A DNA stretch of 64,000 bases from Phragmites australis (GCF_958298935.1 NC_084928.1:21793501-21857500); one strand, 5' to 3'; counted from the stretch's first letter, positions 12,538-24,147 are shown. Numbers and translations: made by a program. The notes: generated by a model from the sequence alone, not told the origin.

Positions 12538-12757
12538 GCCTTCGCCGTGTGCCCTAGTCACACGACAAAGTACCGAAATCCGGTAGTGTCTCCTTCATCC
12601 AAACAAGTTCCAAACAAGGGGTGCTGATCCTCTCCTTCTTCTTCCATCTCCTCCTACATCATCTTCTCTGTAAAGAAGCTATATGAGAAGTTGTAAGCTG
12701 ACAGGGGGTGCTGCAGCACTCCCAGCACCCCTCCTGGATCCGCCCCTGTATGGTGGC

Positions 12758-13341
12758 AATATATGTTAAGTGCATACTGCTCATCGTTCTTAGACGACGT
12801 GAGTGTGCATGAATATATATGTATATATATATTGGGTTTTGGTTGAGTTGGCTACCAGTCGACCATGTAGAGCATCTGTTCGTTGCGTGTGTCAACCTGT
12901 AGCGCCAGCTCGCTCTTTCTGTCTCTCGGTGCCCAGCATCGCTATCTATGTGATCCTTGAAACGTTCCGAACAGAATATATTCTTTACCTCTGCCAATAA
13001 ACGTATGAGACAGCAGCAGGCGAAAAATTGTACCACGTCATCTCTTGCAGCCTGCACGTGCTGAGGAAGGTCTTTCTTTATTCCATGCGTGTTAAGAAGG
13101 TATTTCTTTATTCGTATATGAGTGGTGGGAAGAAAATGGCCAGTGTGAAACAATAAATGTCTCTGGCTAGAGCTGGGACGACTTTGTTGTGCTGCACCCT
13201 TCTCTGTATCTGTAGCGTGCCCTTTACTTTTTCCTATTTTTTCATTTAGCAAAGTGAAACAACGCAAGAATCACGTTTGGTATTTTACTTTACATGGATT
13301 ACATTGATAGCATACACTGTGTAAAAAGCAGACTAAAGAAA
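12758..13341. other. Intergenic sequence upstream of the ankyrin gene
   Basis: Apart from the TATA-like tract, I see no supported gene. A minus-strand open frame at 12659-13267 crosses the transposon border and has no recognisable domain. Confidence 0.4.
12812..12833 (-). promoter_or_regulatory. Possible original TATA region of the ankyrin gene
   Basis: An alternating AT/TATATA tract lies just beyond the hAT element on the side away from the gene. With the hAT/CACTA insertion removed it would sit about 110-130 bp upstream of the ATG at 8041, a plausible TATA distance. This is inference from position; the tract may simply be a short microsatellite. Confidence 0.3.
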
Positions 13342-14677
13342 CACTATATAACTTATGATAAAAATGACGCGTTGTAGTTGTAACCCGTCACTAATGACGA
13401 TTCATCAGTAACGGGTCATCCTAGACGAACAATTGGTGATGGGTGAAAACTGACCTATCACTAATGACAGGTCATCATATACCAATCATTAGTGATAAGT
13501 TAAATTTTGACCTGTCATCAATAATAAATTCATTAGTGACATATCTTCTAGACTTATCATTAGTGACAGATCAAGTTATGATTTATCACTAATGACAATA
13601 TTCACAAATATTTGACTCAGTTTCGGTAGTAAAATTTTTTGAATTCAAAGTGAAATATTTTTATTTTTATTTTCTCTTATTTTTCTCACTTTAGCACTAT
13701 TAGAATAGAAAACATTGTATATTTCTACTCAAGTTTGTTGTAAGGGACGGCGCCTATGGACACAAATATGCGTTCTAAAAATAGTGCAGAAACTTCCGGA
13801 GACCATAAATCAATCTTACAGGTCATTTTTGGCATCGAAAAATTTGCCGAACCAAATATAACTTTTTTAGATGTCCGTAGAGTAAAAAAACATCAAATTC
13901 GGAGTATGTGTACAAAAGTTATATCTATTATACCGAAGGCATTCCAGTCAGTGTCTACTGTACAATGAACATTAGTGATGGGTAATAACTGTGACTTGAT
14001 AAGTGATATGCACAGTTATGATCCGTCACTTATAACTTTCGACAAATAGGTTAAAAGAATATTTATCTAGCTCCCTTCAGAACGCACGTGAGCATGACGG
14101 ATCATAACTGTGACTCATCGCTTATGACTTGATAAGTGACGTGTTATAACTATGACCCGTCACATATAACCTTCGGCAAAAAGGTTAAAAGGATATTTAT
14201 CTGGCTCCCTTCAGAACAAACATGAGGGTGACATGATAAGGCTGCTACACGTGCAAGGCTAGATCGCGAGTTCGATTCCCTGGAACGCGAAGTATGAAAA
14301 TAATATGAAAATTTGCTGAGTGGTGATAGCACTGAGTTGGGTTGGCTCAGTTAAAAAATATATTTTTTTTATCCAAAAAGTGTGAATACCGTTCATCAGT
14401 CATAAGTGACGGGTCATTAACTATGACCTGTCACTTATAACTTGTAATAAGTGGTGGGTCAGAGTTATAACCCGTCATTTTTGAATTTTATTAGTGACGG
14501 ATCAAGTTTTGATCCATCACTAATAAGGTCATTGGTGCATCACTAATAAGTTCATTGTAATGGGTTCTTACCCGTCATTTATAATTAGTTATCAGTGACG
14601 TATTCAGGATGACAGGTATAGGATTCGTCACCTATATCGATTATTACTCATCACTTATAATATTTTTTCATGTAGTA
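13342..14677. mobile_element. Degenerate CACTA-like element with AGTGACGGGTCA repeats
   Basis: Begins CACTATATAAC; the right end read inward is TACTACATGAAAAA, an eroded match. Both flanks of the interior are packed with inverted copies of TTAGTGACGGGTCA, the same subterminal family as at 16338 and 57512. The 3-bp flanks do not match, so the borders are approximate. A B-box-like GAGTTCGATTCC occurs at 14268-14279. No transposase is encoded. Confidence 0.5.
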
Positions 14678-15888
14678 ATATTCAAAGTTTAGAACCAAAA
14701 CTACACTACAGACCTGACTGCTATCTTCCTGATGATAGAACCTGCAAGTGCTTTGATCCGTAATAGCTCAATTCACATTTGCTTCATCCTTGCTTGGCCA
14801 GAGGAGATGATCTCCTCTTTATGTTCCGTTAATTGTTGAAAACATAATAATTCGATTCCACAAATTCCATGTTGGTAGCAAAATTAAGGAGGAGGACACA
14901 AGTTGTCTGAACACTGATGCGTCACCTGTCCCACCAGTCATTCTGCCTTTCACAACTGGCCAGTACTAATTGAGGTTGAATTAATAGATCCAGCGGGCCA
15001 AATTTGCCTTACAAACAAACAATGCATTGATGGAATATAGTCAATTGTTTTGTCACCTGTACTGCAAAGAGGGCACCTGGTTGCATGGTAGACACCTTCA
15101 TCTTAGCTTATCTGCAATCCAACATAAATGTTTTATGCCAGCCAAGTGAGAAGGGTTGCATGTGCATGTGCCCATACTACAACTGAAACCCCAATCCACC
15201 ACCGGCTATCACTGCAAGTTCACTCAGTCCGACAGGCACAAATGTTCTACCAGAAAAAAATAGGTAATGGTAATGATAACAACTTATCACTACTGGTTGT
15301 TAATAAAAACCACTATCATTATTGATTTTTATTAGAATCGATATTGATAACTAGTATCGATGCTAGTTTTTTTTCTAAAAACTGGCAGTGATATCTAACG
15401 TCCCTAGCCATTTTTTCTATGACCTCCTCTCGTGGTCTATGTTCACTCTCTCGCCTCATTTCTCCTATCTCCCTCACCTTGCTTCTATGGTCACGGTCTC
15501 TCACTTTCAGATCCAGATCGAAGGAAGATTCCAAGCGTGAAGGAGTGTTAAGGGGAAGAGGGCTTCTTCGTAGAGGTCTCCTTTGCCCAGGAGGAAGTCA
15601 AGGTCGCGGTGCCAAGGATGTGGATACCAGTGAACATCTGGACGTTAGCTCCATCAATGCCATTTTAGTTCCTCCTCTCTTTCTTAGATCCAGATCTGAG
15701 GATGCTGATCCGGCACGCAGGTCCTAGATCGACAACGGATGGGGCGATAGAGTTGCTCATCCTGCTGCATTGTGGCATCGACTAAGGACAACAGCAATCC
15801 CTAGGTTTGGCCGAGGTCGGTTCCGGCGAGCATGTTCCACATTTTTTGACAAGGAGAACCAGATCCACAACCGTGTCAAGGTTTTATT
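14678..15888. other. Sequence with no gene recognised
   Basis: Low-complexity and AT-rich sequence. Around 15260-15400 there is weak inverted-repeat character (CTACCAGAAAAAAATAGG, then alternating ATCGATA motifs) that may be a decayed CACTA end. The frame at 15419-15727 has no recognised domain. Confidence 0.35.
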
Positions 15889-16330
15889 ATGAAGGGAGTG
15901 GTGAATCAATTTGTAGAACCAAATTGGATAATAATGGATCATGGGACCCAAGTCACTAGCAGTATCTTCCAAGATTACTGCGAGGAACAAGGAATAAAAG
16001 TATGTTATTCATCTTTAGGACATCAACAAAGCAACGACCAAGTTGAGCGAGCCAATGATCTAATCTTGCAGGGGATTAAAAGGCGAGTTTTTGATAGGCT
16101 ATGTCGTATTCGAGAAATTAGGCCCTAGAACTTCCCTTGGTCCTATTGGCTATAAGAACGACTAAAAGGAGTGCTACAGAGGATACCTCTTTCTTCCTGG
16201 TTTACAGGGCCGACGTTGTCCTCCCTTGGGAAGTAGAGTTTGGTTCCCCACCAGTAGAAGTATTCTCAAAACATGAACATGCTTCTTGACGAGCTGACAA
16301 TATCAACCTTCTTGAGGAATCACAAAACAG
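15889..16330 (+). pseudogene. Ty3/gypsy integrase fragment
   Basis: The first frame reads IIMDHGTQVTSS, then YCEEQGIKVCYSSLGHQQSN and LILQGIKRRVFDRL, the integrase core around the second catalytic Asp and the downstream helix. The frame is lost near 16105. Further on, another frame gives FFLVYRADVVLPWEVEFGSP and NINLLEES, the conserved region after the integrase core. Indels and stops make it non-functional. The ILQGIK.RVFDR motif is shared with the minus-strand copy at 18918-19283, so both come from related elements. Confidence 0.75.
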
Positions 16331-16337
16331 AGCATTC

Positions 16338-16512
16338 ACTACGCCAGAATAGCACATTAGTGATGGGTGATAACCATCATTAGTGACAGTTACGTCACCT
16401 GTCACTCTTATTACGTCACTACTGATAAAACATTAGTGACGGGTGATAAGGACACCCGTCGCTAATGACACATTAATGATGGGTGAAAACTAAGACCCAT
16501 CACTTATGACTT
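16338..16512. mobile_element. CACTA-like terminal fragment
   Basis: Starts CACTACGCCAGAATAGCACA and continues with inverted copies of ATTAGTGACGGGTGA. This is one end of a CACTA element. I could not find the partner end downstream, so it is either a broken end or the left border of a larger element holding the coding fragment at 16755-17528. Confidence 0.55.
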
Positions 16513-16754
16513 CTACAAGAAAAGATCGACTTTCAGAATAAAGGCATGCATGCAAACAAAGAGTACTTCAACATCCTATTCAATATAACAGAACTGAACT
16601 TTGATGGACGACATCCTAATGCAATGTCAGGATTTGGCAGCCATCTTCACATTCAAGGACGCAGATATACATCTAGAAACTTGAATTTAACTCAAGTCAG
16701 TCATACAATATACTTATGCATACATTATGTATTTATGCAAATATCCATATATCA

Positions 16755-17528
16755 TTACACTTGAACATTTGCCGGAGCATGTAACGTCTGATATTTAACA
16801 TAGTTGAAATCTACAATACTGGATCCTAGTATTTCATCAATATACATTAGCGCATGAATTAGTGCACTCTCTTTCGCTTGACATGGACAACCTGATGCTT
16901 TAGCATAGATAGTAAACAATGTCTTATTAGCTGATTCATTTCCACTTAAATGAAACCTTATATCATCCTGGAAGTTGCCTTCAGTACTGAAGTCCACTCT
17001 GGGGCAGTCAAAGCTTAACCCAAGATGCTCCATGGCTTGATCTAAGATAGCATGAAAGCCAATTGCCACAAAGGTGTCACCAAAAATATCCTACAAGGAA
17101 AGAAATAAAATTATGAAAATAATACATGCTAACAGTCATGTATATCAAAATAATGGGATTACATATTACTGTACCATATCATATTTATTGAACTGAGCAA
17201 GCCTCTCACTTATCGAAGCCAAATCCTCTTCGCCCTCCTCAAGCGTTTTTATTTGAAAATAGTTGTAGTCAGGCAGAAAGAACCCATGCTCATCAAGCAC
17301 TTTCAAGCACCATTCAATGGCAGTTTTTTCAGAATGCAACGAAATCAGTGATACCTTGCCACATTCCCTAATAGTGGTATCCCCACTACTTTGTTCCCTT
17401 GAACATATATCAAAAGAGATAGGTAGATTCATAAAATTCCTTCTATCTAGAGTGGATTGCACCAAAGGTACAGTACCACCTATCGCCGAGATTACCTCTT
17501 TAAGCCATAGAATCACTTTCAGCCACAA
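16755..17528 (-). CDS. Unrecognised two-exon coding fragment
   Basis: Two open segments join cleanly in phase: 17528-17175 (ending NKYDM, donor ATG|GTACAG) and 17090-16755 (acceptor TTGTAG, starting DIFGDTFVAI, ending ANVQV-stop). Together about 230 residues. The protein is hydrophilic with no signal peptide or membrane segment; I recognise no domain. The tail KESALIHALMYIDEI vaguely recalls the last helix of double-stranded-RNA-binding domains, but that is not enough to name it. The uninterrupted frame over both exons contrasts with the decayed transposon genes around it, so it may be a recently captured host-gene piece carried by the CACTA end at 16338, or the 3' end of a displaced gene. 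The 5' end is uncertain. Confidence 0.5.
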
Positions 17529-17712
17529 AATTATTTCTCTCAGAGAATCACTCTCTCCAGAGAATTTAGATCAGGGAGAGTTCTACCAAATAGGCCCATA
17601 ATGCCTTCGCAACATCTCGACTTCCACACCATGCGATCGAGGCGAACGAGGCATCACGCCCGACGCTGTCGGATCTTGATGGTGCCATTTCTATAGTATG
17701 ACCCATTTTTAT

Positions 17713-18380
17713 GGCTATAAATAGATAAATCCAGGGCTGACTATTTTCACCCGTCTGCTTCCTTTCTGCATGCCCATTGCTTAGTAGAAACTCGTATAGC
17801 TTGAAACCATGGCTTCCACTCCATCGTCGTCTCCTAAGCAATGTTCAAAAATAGAGGAGTAGGACCTCTAGCCCCAAGGACCCACGCCATGGCTCTACCT
17901 AGTGTCATCATCATTTCCTCCGATGAGGAGGAATAGATCAAGAGGCCTGAGAGGAGAAGGAACAGAATGTCCATCAGAGGTCATCGACCCTTCACCCGCC
18001 AGCTCTAGCGCTTCCTCAACACTGACGCCGCAGAATGAGCGGCATATGAGTCGGTGACGCGAGCAGCGTAGGAGGGAGATGTGGATGGTGGTGATCTTGA
18101 TGAGATCATCGACCAAATCAACAATGAGGTCTTCGATGATGGAGTTCCTGAGCCTCTGGTGGTGAAGAAACTTTGGTTGTCTTCTCCATCGACAACCACC
18201 AGATCGCCTTGGCCACCTTCCCTGGCTCTTATGCTGGTCGACGAAAGATCCCCAAGATGATTAGTTGCTACTCCACAAAGGAACAAAAGAGATTCCTTGA
18301 CACGTTTGAGGGCAAGTAGGGGTCCACATACTTCTGAACTCTTGGAGGTGGTGGATCTTCACTATTTGCAAGAACTAGGT
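17713..18380 (+). other. Decayed coding-like region behind a TATA box
   Basis: CTATAAATAG at about 17712-17721 is followed, some 90 bp on, by ACCATGGCTTCCACTCC. A frame with several stops then reads ALPSVIIISSDEEE and, further on, DEIIDQINNEVFDDGVPEP. The composition resembles the acidic N-terminal part of gag proteins in grass gypsy elements, but I cannot confirm it. Confidence 0.3.
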
Positions 18381-18429
18381 GAATCTTTTTTGTTAACAAT
18401 ATGTAATAGGATAGTTAGTATGATCAAAA

Positions 18430-21400
18430 TGTAATCAACTTACCTTCTCTATGAATGAAACTGTCGGAGTTGGTCGACGTGCCATAAGTTTTTGAGTATA
18501 TCACCGTTTGGAGTAGATAGTCATACTGATCCAAGTCAAGTTACTTCGACTACTATATAGGGCCCTTCCCACTTAGGTGATAACTTATGGCGCTGAGCAT
18601 GTTTCCTCACCTTTCGGAAAAAGGGTCCCTAGCAGCGAGTTTCCAAGGTTCAACTCTCTAACTGTGATATCTACTCAATGCTTATTGATACTTACTCGAA
18701 TGGATGCTCAATCATGATACTCCTCGAGTAAATTGATATCATCTACTCATAATTGCTCTTGCCCTTCTTCCAAGTAACTTTCCACTCGAGGCGATCCATG
18801 CTTCAACTCAAAAGGGAGCATAGCTTCTGCTCTGTAAACTAAGAAGAAAGGAGTTTCACAGGTGGCCCTATTAGTCGAGGTGCGAACAGCCCATAGTACC
18901 GTGGGAAGTTCTTTCACCTAGCGTTTTGAGTAGGCTTTGAACCTGTCGAAGACCCGAGTCTTAATACCCTGTAAGACTATAATATTGCCGTGTACCACTT
19001 GACCATTACTTTGAGGGTGAGCTACTAAACCAAAACAAGTTTTAATGCCAAATTCTTCACAGAACGCAATAAAAGTCCTGCTTTTGAACTGGCTACCATT
19101 GTCAATAATTATTCGATGCAGAATTCTAAATCGAGTAATTATGCTCCTCATGAACGTCTTAGCCACTTCTACGGTTACTTTCCCCATGGGTTCAGCCTCA
19201 ATCCACTTAGTGAATATGTCGATAGCCATGAATAGGAACATATAACCATATTGGCCCCTTGGGAACGGTCTTAGGATATCCAAGCCCTATAGAAAATGAA
19301 TTTTTTGTAGAGCTTGGGTTGGTTGAGTGGTCTGCCTTCTGAAAAATTGGCAACTTTTGTACTTTTTTACCAGCTGGGAAGTATTCTGGAGAGAAGTCGG
19401 CTAATAAAATCCTTGGCGTATAGCTTGAGCTTACAAGCAATTTTCTCTACAGACACATTATCGTCGGGGATGTCTCGACCTTCGAGATAGGCTTTGTATG
19501 GGTCATCTAAGTCAGCTCGCGTTCGAGTGGTGTAGCTATCGTGTCTGCAAATTCTACCTTGCTGACATGACTAGACTACTGATCGAGTTGGGCAGCATTC
19601 ATTCGTTGAAATGTCAGGACATATGGTTTTAGGAGTTCCTAACGAAGACTCCCACGGGCACCTGTGCTCAAGAAGAAGTGAGTCTAGTAAGTTCATCCGC
19701 ACCAGAGTTGTCACTCCTTCTAATATGCGTTACTTATAGCCCTTTGAACTTTTCTTCGAGCTTTCACACCTCGTTTAGATCAGCTGCCATGTTATCATCC
19801 AAGCATTGTTACACCTTTTGTACTTGGTTTACGACTAGCTGTGAGTCCCCCTTTCACAAGAAATCGTCTGATTCCAAGTAATGAAGCTCTTCGGAGCCTG
19901 TTTAACAGTCCTTCATATTCTGCAATATTGTTTGAAGCTTTAAAATTTAATTGAATAACGTACCTAAGTTCATCGCCCTTTTAAGATTTGAGTACAATGC
20001 CAGCCCCAAAGCCCTGAAGTGTGAGCGATCCAATTAAGAAGAGCGTCTAGTGGTCCTCGACCACACTTGGCTTTTTTTTTCATCACTTGTCCATTTGGCA
20101 ATGAATTCCGCTAGTACTCCAGACTTAACACTTGTTCGCGGTGCATAGTGTATGTCGATCTCATTGAACTCGACCACCCATTGTGTGATTGGTCCAGTAA
20201 CCTCCCTATTGCTTATGACATCCTTCAGCGGATATATCGTCACTACAGTGACCTTGTGCGCCTAGAAATAGTGTCATAGCTTTCGGGAGGACATCAAGAC
20301 TACATATAGCAACTTATGCACTTGTGAGTTCCATAGCATAGCATCATGTAGAACTTCACTCATGTAGTAAACAAGTTTCGGGACCTTGGCCCTTTTCTCA
20401 GGGCATTCCCGTTCGACCACCAGGACCGTGCTTCAAATTGTGAGATTGCTGCAATATAAAAAATAGTTCCTCTCATTAATTAGGCATATTAGAATTAATG
20501 GAGATGATAAATACCTTTTTAAATTTTGGAAGGTGTTCTCCGCTTCTTCTATCTACTCAAATCGGTCTTGTTTCTTCAGCAGCTTAAAGAAAGCATCCCT
20601 TGCTCGCCTATCCTAGAGATGAATCAACTAAGGGTTGCTATGCATCCTATTAATTTTTGAACTTCCTTCAGTGTTCGAGGTGATTGTATTTGGTCGAGAG
20701 ACTCGATTTATCGTGGATTGGCCTCATGCCTCGACTTAACACCAAGGAGCCGAGAAGCTTACTAGACGAAACACCAAACGAGCACTTCTCAGGGTTAAGA
20801 ATCATACAATACTTCCTGATGTTGTCGAATGCCTCCTTGAGGTTGTTAATCAATGTGCCTTTGGTTCTAGATTTTTACCACAATAGCGTTGACATAAGCT
20901 TCAACATTGCTCCCAATCTGGGGCTAGAAGCAGTTTTGAACACATCATTGATAAGTAGCACCAGTGTTCTTTAAGCTAAAACGCATCTTTACATAACAAA
21001 ATATACCAAACGGAGTAATAAAAGCAGTCTTTCCCTCATCCTATATTCTCATGTTAATTTGGTGATACCCCGAAAAGATAGCAACTCACAACAATCTGGT
21101 TGATCTAAGGGAGAGGAAAGGATCCTACGGGCAAGCTTTGTTGAAGTCGGTAAAGTTGACACACATTCTCCACCAGCCATTGGGTTTCTTCACGAGGACG
21201 GGATTTATGAGCCACGTGGGATGACGAACCTCTCGAATGAAGCTTGCCTTTAGGAGTTTGTCGGCGTCCTCCTGGATAGCTTGCTTTCTATCCTTTGCAA
21301 ACCTTCACTATTTCTGCACCACAGGTTTGGCGTCGGGTTTCACAGCTAGTCGATGCTCAATCACCTACCTAGGGACCCCGAGCATGTAAGAGGGTTGCCA

Positions 21401-21480
21401 TGCAAACACGTCTTGGTTCGCTTGGAGGAAAGTGATGAGCTCGAGTTCTATGTGGGATTAAGGTCACACCCTATCCAGCC
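18430..21480 (-). pseudogene. Ty3/gypsy pol remnant: RT, RNase H, integrase
   Basis: Read on the minus strand, the order is reverse transcriptase (near 21130-20640: GYHQIN, FCYVKMRFSLKN, VNAIVVKI where YVDDIVVKI is expected, LNPEKCSFGVSSSKLLG), RNase H (20270-19650: QWVVEFNEIDIHY, VLAEFIAKWT), then integrase (19440-18918: MAIDIFTKWIEAEP, IIIDNGSQF, ILQGIKTRVFDRF). The order RT-RH-INT identifies Ty3/gypsy. Many stops and frame changes, and the YVDD box is changed to YVNA, so it cannot work. No LTRs were found. Its LQGIK motif resembles the grass Tat-lineage elements. Confidence 0.8.
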
Positions 21481-21539
21481 ATCTTGGCCGAGTCACACGG
21501 GTTAAGGGGTATGGTGACGAGAGCTGTGAGAATGGTGAC

Positions 21540-22989
21540 ATCCTAAGAGAGGGGTGAATTAGGACACTTAAAAACTAATGGCTCCAAAAACTTTACAAGA
21601 TAAACCTATATCAATTTCTATCTAAATGTGCTCTAGGTTATCTAGTGTGTCTACTCTACCACTCAAAAGGATTACAACCTACTCTAGGAAAGTAAATTGC
21701 AAATATGTAAATGCAGAAATATAAATAAGGTAGAGAGACAAACTCGGCACAAGAGATTTTTATCCTATGGTATCAGTGGTACACAAGCCACCCCTGGTCC
21801 ACATTGGAGCTCCACAAAGGATATGCTCCCAGTTGCCAAGTCTCTTCCTGTTAAGGCTCTTAAGCTACCTAGTCACCAAGACAAGACCTCAAGCACAATG
21901 AGCCACCAAGCCACCAAGGCGAGGTCTCACCACTAACCTCTCTTTTGGTCACCAAGTCGGAGGATCAACAAATTACTAGCGAGTCACCAAGACACTAAGG
22001 TTCCGGTATACCTCTCGATACATGTTTGGATCACTCCTTGATCCACTCTTAAGGTTGCAGCACCTAGCAACACTTCTCTCTAGGCCTATAAGCACTAATC
22101 ACTCTCTAATGGTGTGCTTAATCATCTTGGATGAACACTTTTAGCACTTTGAAGGCTTGGATGTCTTCTCAAGTGTATATGAGATTCTCTGCACTCCAGC
22201 ACCTTCAAATGGCTGTGTGAGTGGGTATATTGCCTCAAACTCGCCAGCTAGCCGTTTCTCCAACGGCTCAACTTTATTGTGAATACCGGATGATCCAGTG
22301 ATAATAGTAGTACAAGTGCTCGACCATCCAGTGTGTACAACCTTAGAAACTAGCCGTTAGAACCCACCCAGAACCACTATGAACACCGGACATTTCGGTG
22401 TAACTTTAACTCACTCACCGGACTATCCGATGAGTAGACATTGAGCCCAACCAAGCCAATCTCTTCACCTCTAGAAAATACTCTGGTGTTGTCATTCCTT
22501 CGTCGTCGAACCTTCCAGTGTGTACAACACCATCTTTTCAGAATTCTCATACACTCTGTAAAATGCTCCGGTATGTATACTTGCTTCATCGCTGGACCAT
22601 CTGGTAAGGTCTTCATTTTCCTCTTCTGAGTGAAAACACTCTAATGTGTATAGCCTTTTGAGCACCGGATCCATCCATTGATTATAATACACCCGGTAGG
22701 AATACTCCGGTGTGTACAAAGTCCTGAGCACCAGACTTCGATGAGTTCAACAGCCTCGGGACAAAATGCTCTGGTGAGTGCAAACTCCTTTGCACCAAAC
22801 TATTCGGTGAGAACAATTTTCTTGGGATTCTGTAAGTTAATTAAACTGTCCCGAATACAATGCCTTCTTCATGTATTGCATCCATGAGATCTACTAACAT
22901 ATATTCTAGACAAACATGTTAGTCTCAATGACTATATTGTCATTAATCACCAAAATCAAAATCATCGCGTAATCGGACCATTTTCTCTA
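21540..22989. repeat. Region of degenerate CCGGTGTGTACAA-type repeats
   Basis: Between about 22270 and 22815 a short motif of the form CACCGGACTATCCGGTGTGT recurs about ten times with heavy variation and irregular spacing, partly in inverted form. The 5' half (21540-22260) is non-repetitive and reads like retroelement LTR or leader sequence. No open frame of note. The repeat family looks like one common in grass intergenic DNA, but I cannot name it. Confidence 0.4.
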
Positions 22990-23289
22990 CAAGATCACTA
23001 ATAAAACATGCCCTCCGCCCACTCATGGCCGAAAGATGTGATGGGGTTGGGGGATGATACTATGCACAGTACACATACGGCTTATAATATGCAAGATGCA
23101 CCCTCCGCTCGCTTGCGACCAAAAAAGCGCAAGGGGGGACGGAAGTCTCTGAGTCAAAAGGCTTGGCGATCCTATACAGGAGGTAGAAATTTTCTAACTA
23201 TGTCAAAATGCATTATTTTCAAGACAATTACAGGAACAATGCAGGGGTCTAGATCTTGAGAAGTTTGAGTGGGAATCAGAATATGCTAG
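22990..23289. other. Sequence with no feature recognised
   Basis: Mixed-composition sequence between the degenerate repeats and the first satellite monomer. It may be the 3' internal part of the element that carries the satellite, but no coding match is visible. Confidence 0.3.
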
Positions 23290-23405
23290 CTCTAGCCATC
23301 GTTGTGAGGCTTCGGAAAGCCTTGCCTCCATCGAGCCTCGCTGCATCTACATGTTGAGGGGAGAGTGGACTGCTCCCCCCCCCCCCCCCACAACCTCAGC
23401 CTCAC
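23290..23405 (+). repeat. Left flank piece of the 110-bp satellite array
   Basis: Contains GCCTCCATCGAGCCTCGCTG, a CATCTAC and GACTGC-CCCC order and a terminal CTCAGCCTCAC that match monomers at 33955-37300. A run of 15 C (23371-23385) interrupts it. It is the part of the array left on this side by the gypsy insertion at 23406. Confidence 0.7.
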
Positions 23406-24147
23406 TATTGATAACAAGATTTGGCATTGCCGACTGGTGAATAGTACTGTGACCAGATGAATAGTGCTCTGACCAGATGGACACTAATTTTTGATAGATG
23501 AACAGTAAGCTCCGACTGGTGAATAGGCCTCTCCCACGTGAACAGTAACTTCCGCATGATGAATAGTACCTTCCGACCGGTGGTCACGACCAATGACCAA
23601 GTGACCAGTGACCACAGTTTGTTCATGCAGTTGGTCTCCGGATAGATTGAAGAGTTGGTCGAATCTAAGAAAGCCGAACTACATTAAAGCGTATTCGGGT
23701 AGATATATGAGAGTTTTTACGTGTTTAAATAGAAAATATATGTTTGTTATAGAAAGTTTGGAGATCAGGTAGGTATACCCGAATCATATCTGTAAGTCTA
23801 ATTCGGTTTGGATTAGGAGTCCTGATCTCTTACAGCTAAGACCTACTGCCCTTTAAATATGAGAGGGTCGTGGCCGATTGAAATCACAAAAAAACAATCG
23901 ATCAAACACAATTTACATTATCTTTCATCTTTTGCCTAGCTTCCGTAGTCCCATTCTTTTTTCCATCTATATTGCTTCCTGTTCTTGATCTTGACGGCCA
24001 AGGACAAGCCTTCGGCCATCCGCACTCCGACGGTGACGATGAAGATCCGACGATACAGTGCCACGACCAGGGTATCCTGGGTACTATTCACCTGATATTC
24101 CACATGGGGTGCTCAGTGTGTTGGCATGCCACATTTTTGTGTCAACA
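23406..24147 (+). repeat. 5' LTR of the outer gypsy element
   Basis: 742 bp. Aligns along its whole length with 33215-33954, with scattered substitutions. It includes a region of short repeats GAATAGTA/GAACAGTA with GACCAG and ends in TGTGTCAACA. Confidence 0.85.

Larger units (their letters stand above)
8137..12588. mobile_element. Non-autonomous CACTA (En/Spm) transposon, complete, TSD TCT
   Basis: Starts CACTACCGGAATTT at 8137 and ends with the inverted AAATCCGGTAGTG at 12588. The 3-bp flanks are identical (TCT at 8134-8136 and 12589-12591), the CACTA signature. Both ends carry dense subterminal repeats of GCCGAGTG/CACTCGGC. At 4452 bp it lacks any TNP2-type transposase frame, so it must be mobilised in trans. 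The interior holds two pairs of long direct repeats, a GC-rich block with a short repeat, and a long AT microsatellite. Confidence 0.9.
8097..12749. mobile_element. Small hAT-like element, split by a CACTA insertion
   Basis: Left end CAGTGGCGGAGCCAG (8097) and right end, read inward, CAGGGGCGGATCCAG (from 12748) form an imperfect inverted repeat. Flanking octamers TTGGTGGC (8089-8096) and ATGGTGGC (12750-12757) match at 7 of 8 positions, as expected for an aged hAT duplication. Without the CACTA element the unit is about 198 bp, so it was a MITE. It sits 55 bp upstream of the ankyrin gene's ATG. Confidence 0.6.

Noticed and set aside
12038..12561. Minus-strand frames with long Ile-Tyr repeats
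   Set aside because: Translation of the AT microsatellite and of CACTA subterminal repeats.
12659..13267. 202-codon minus-strand open frame
   Set aside because: Crosses the hAT element border, has no recognisable domain and no splice or start context.
23371..23385. Run of C residues as a possible structural element
   Set aside because: Probably slippage or a sequencing/assembly artefact within a satellite monomer.
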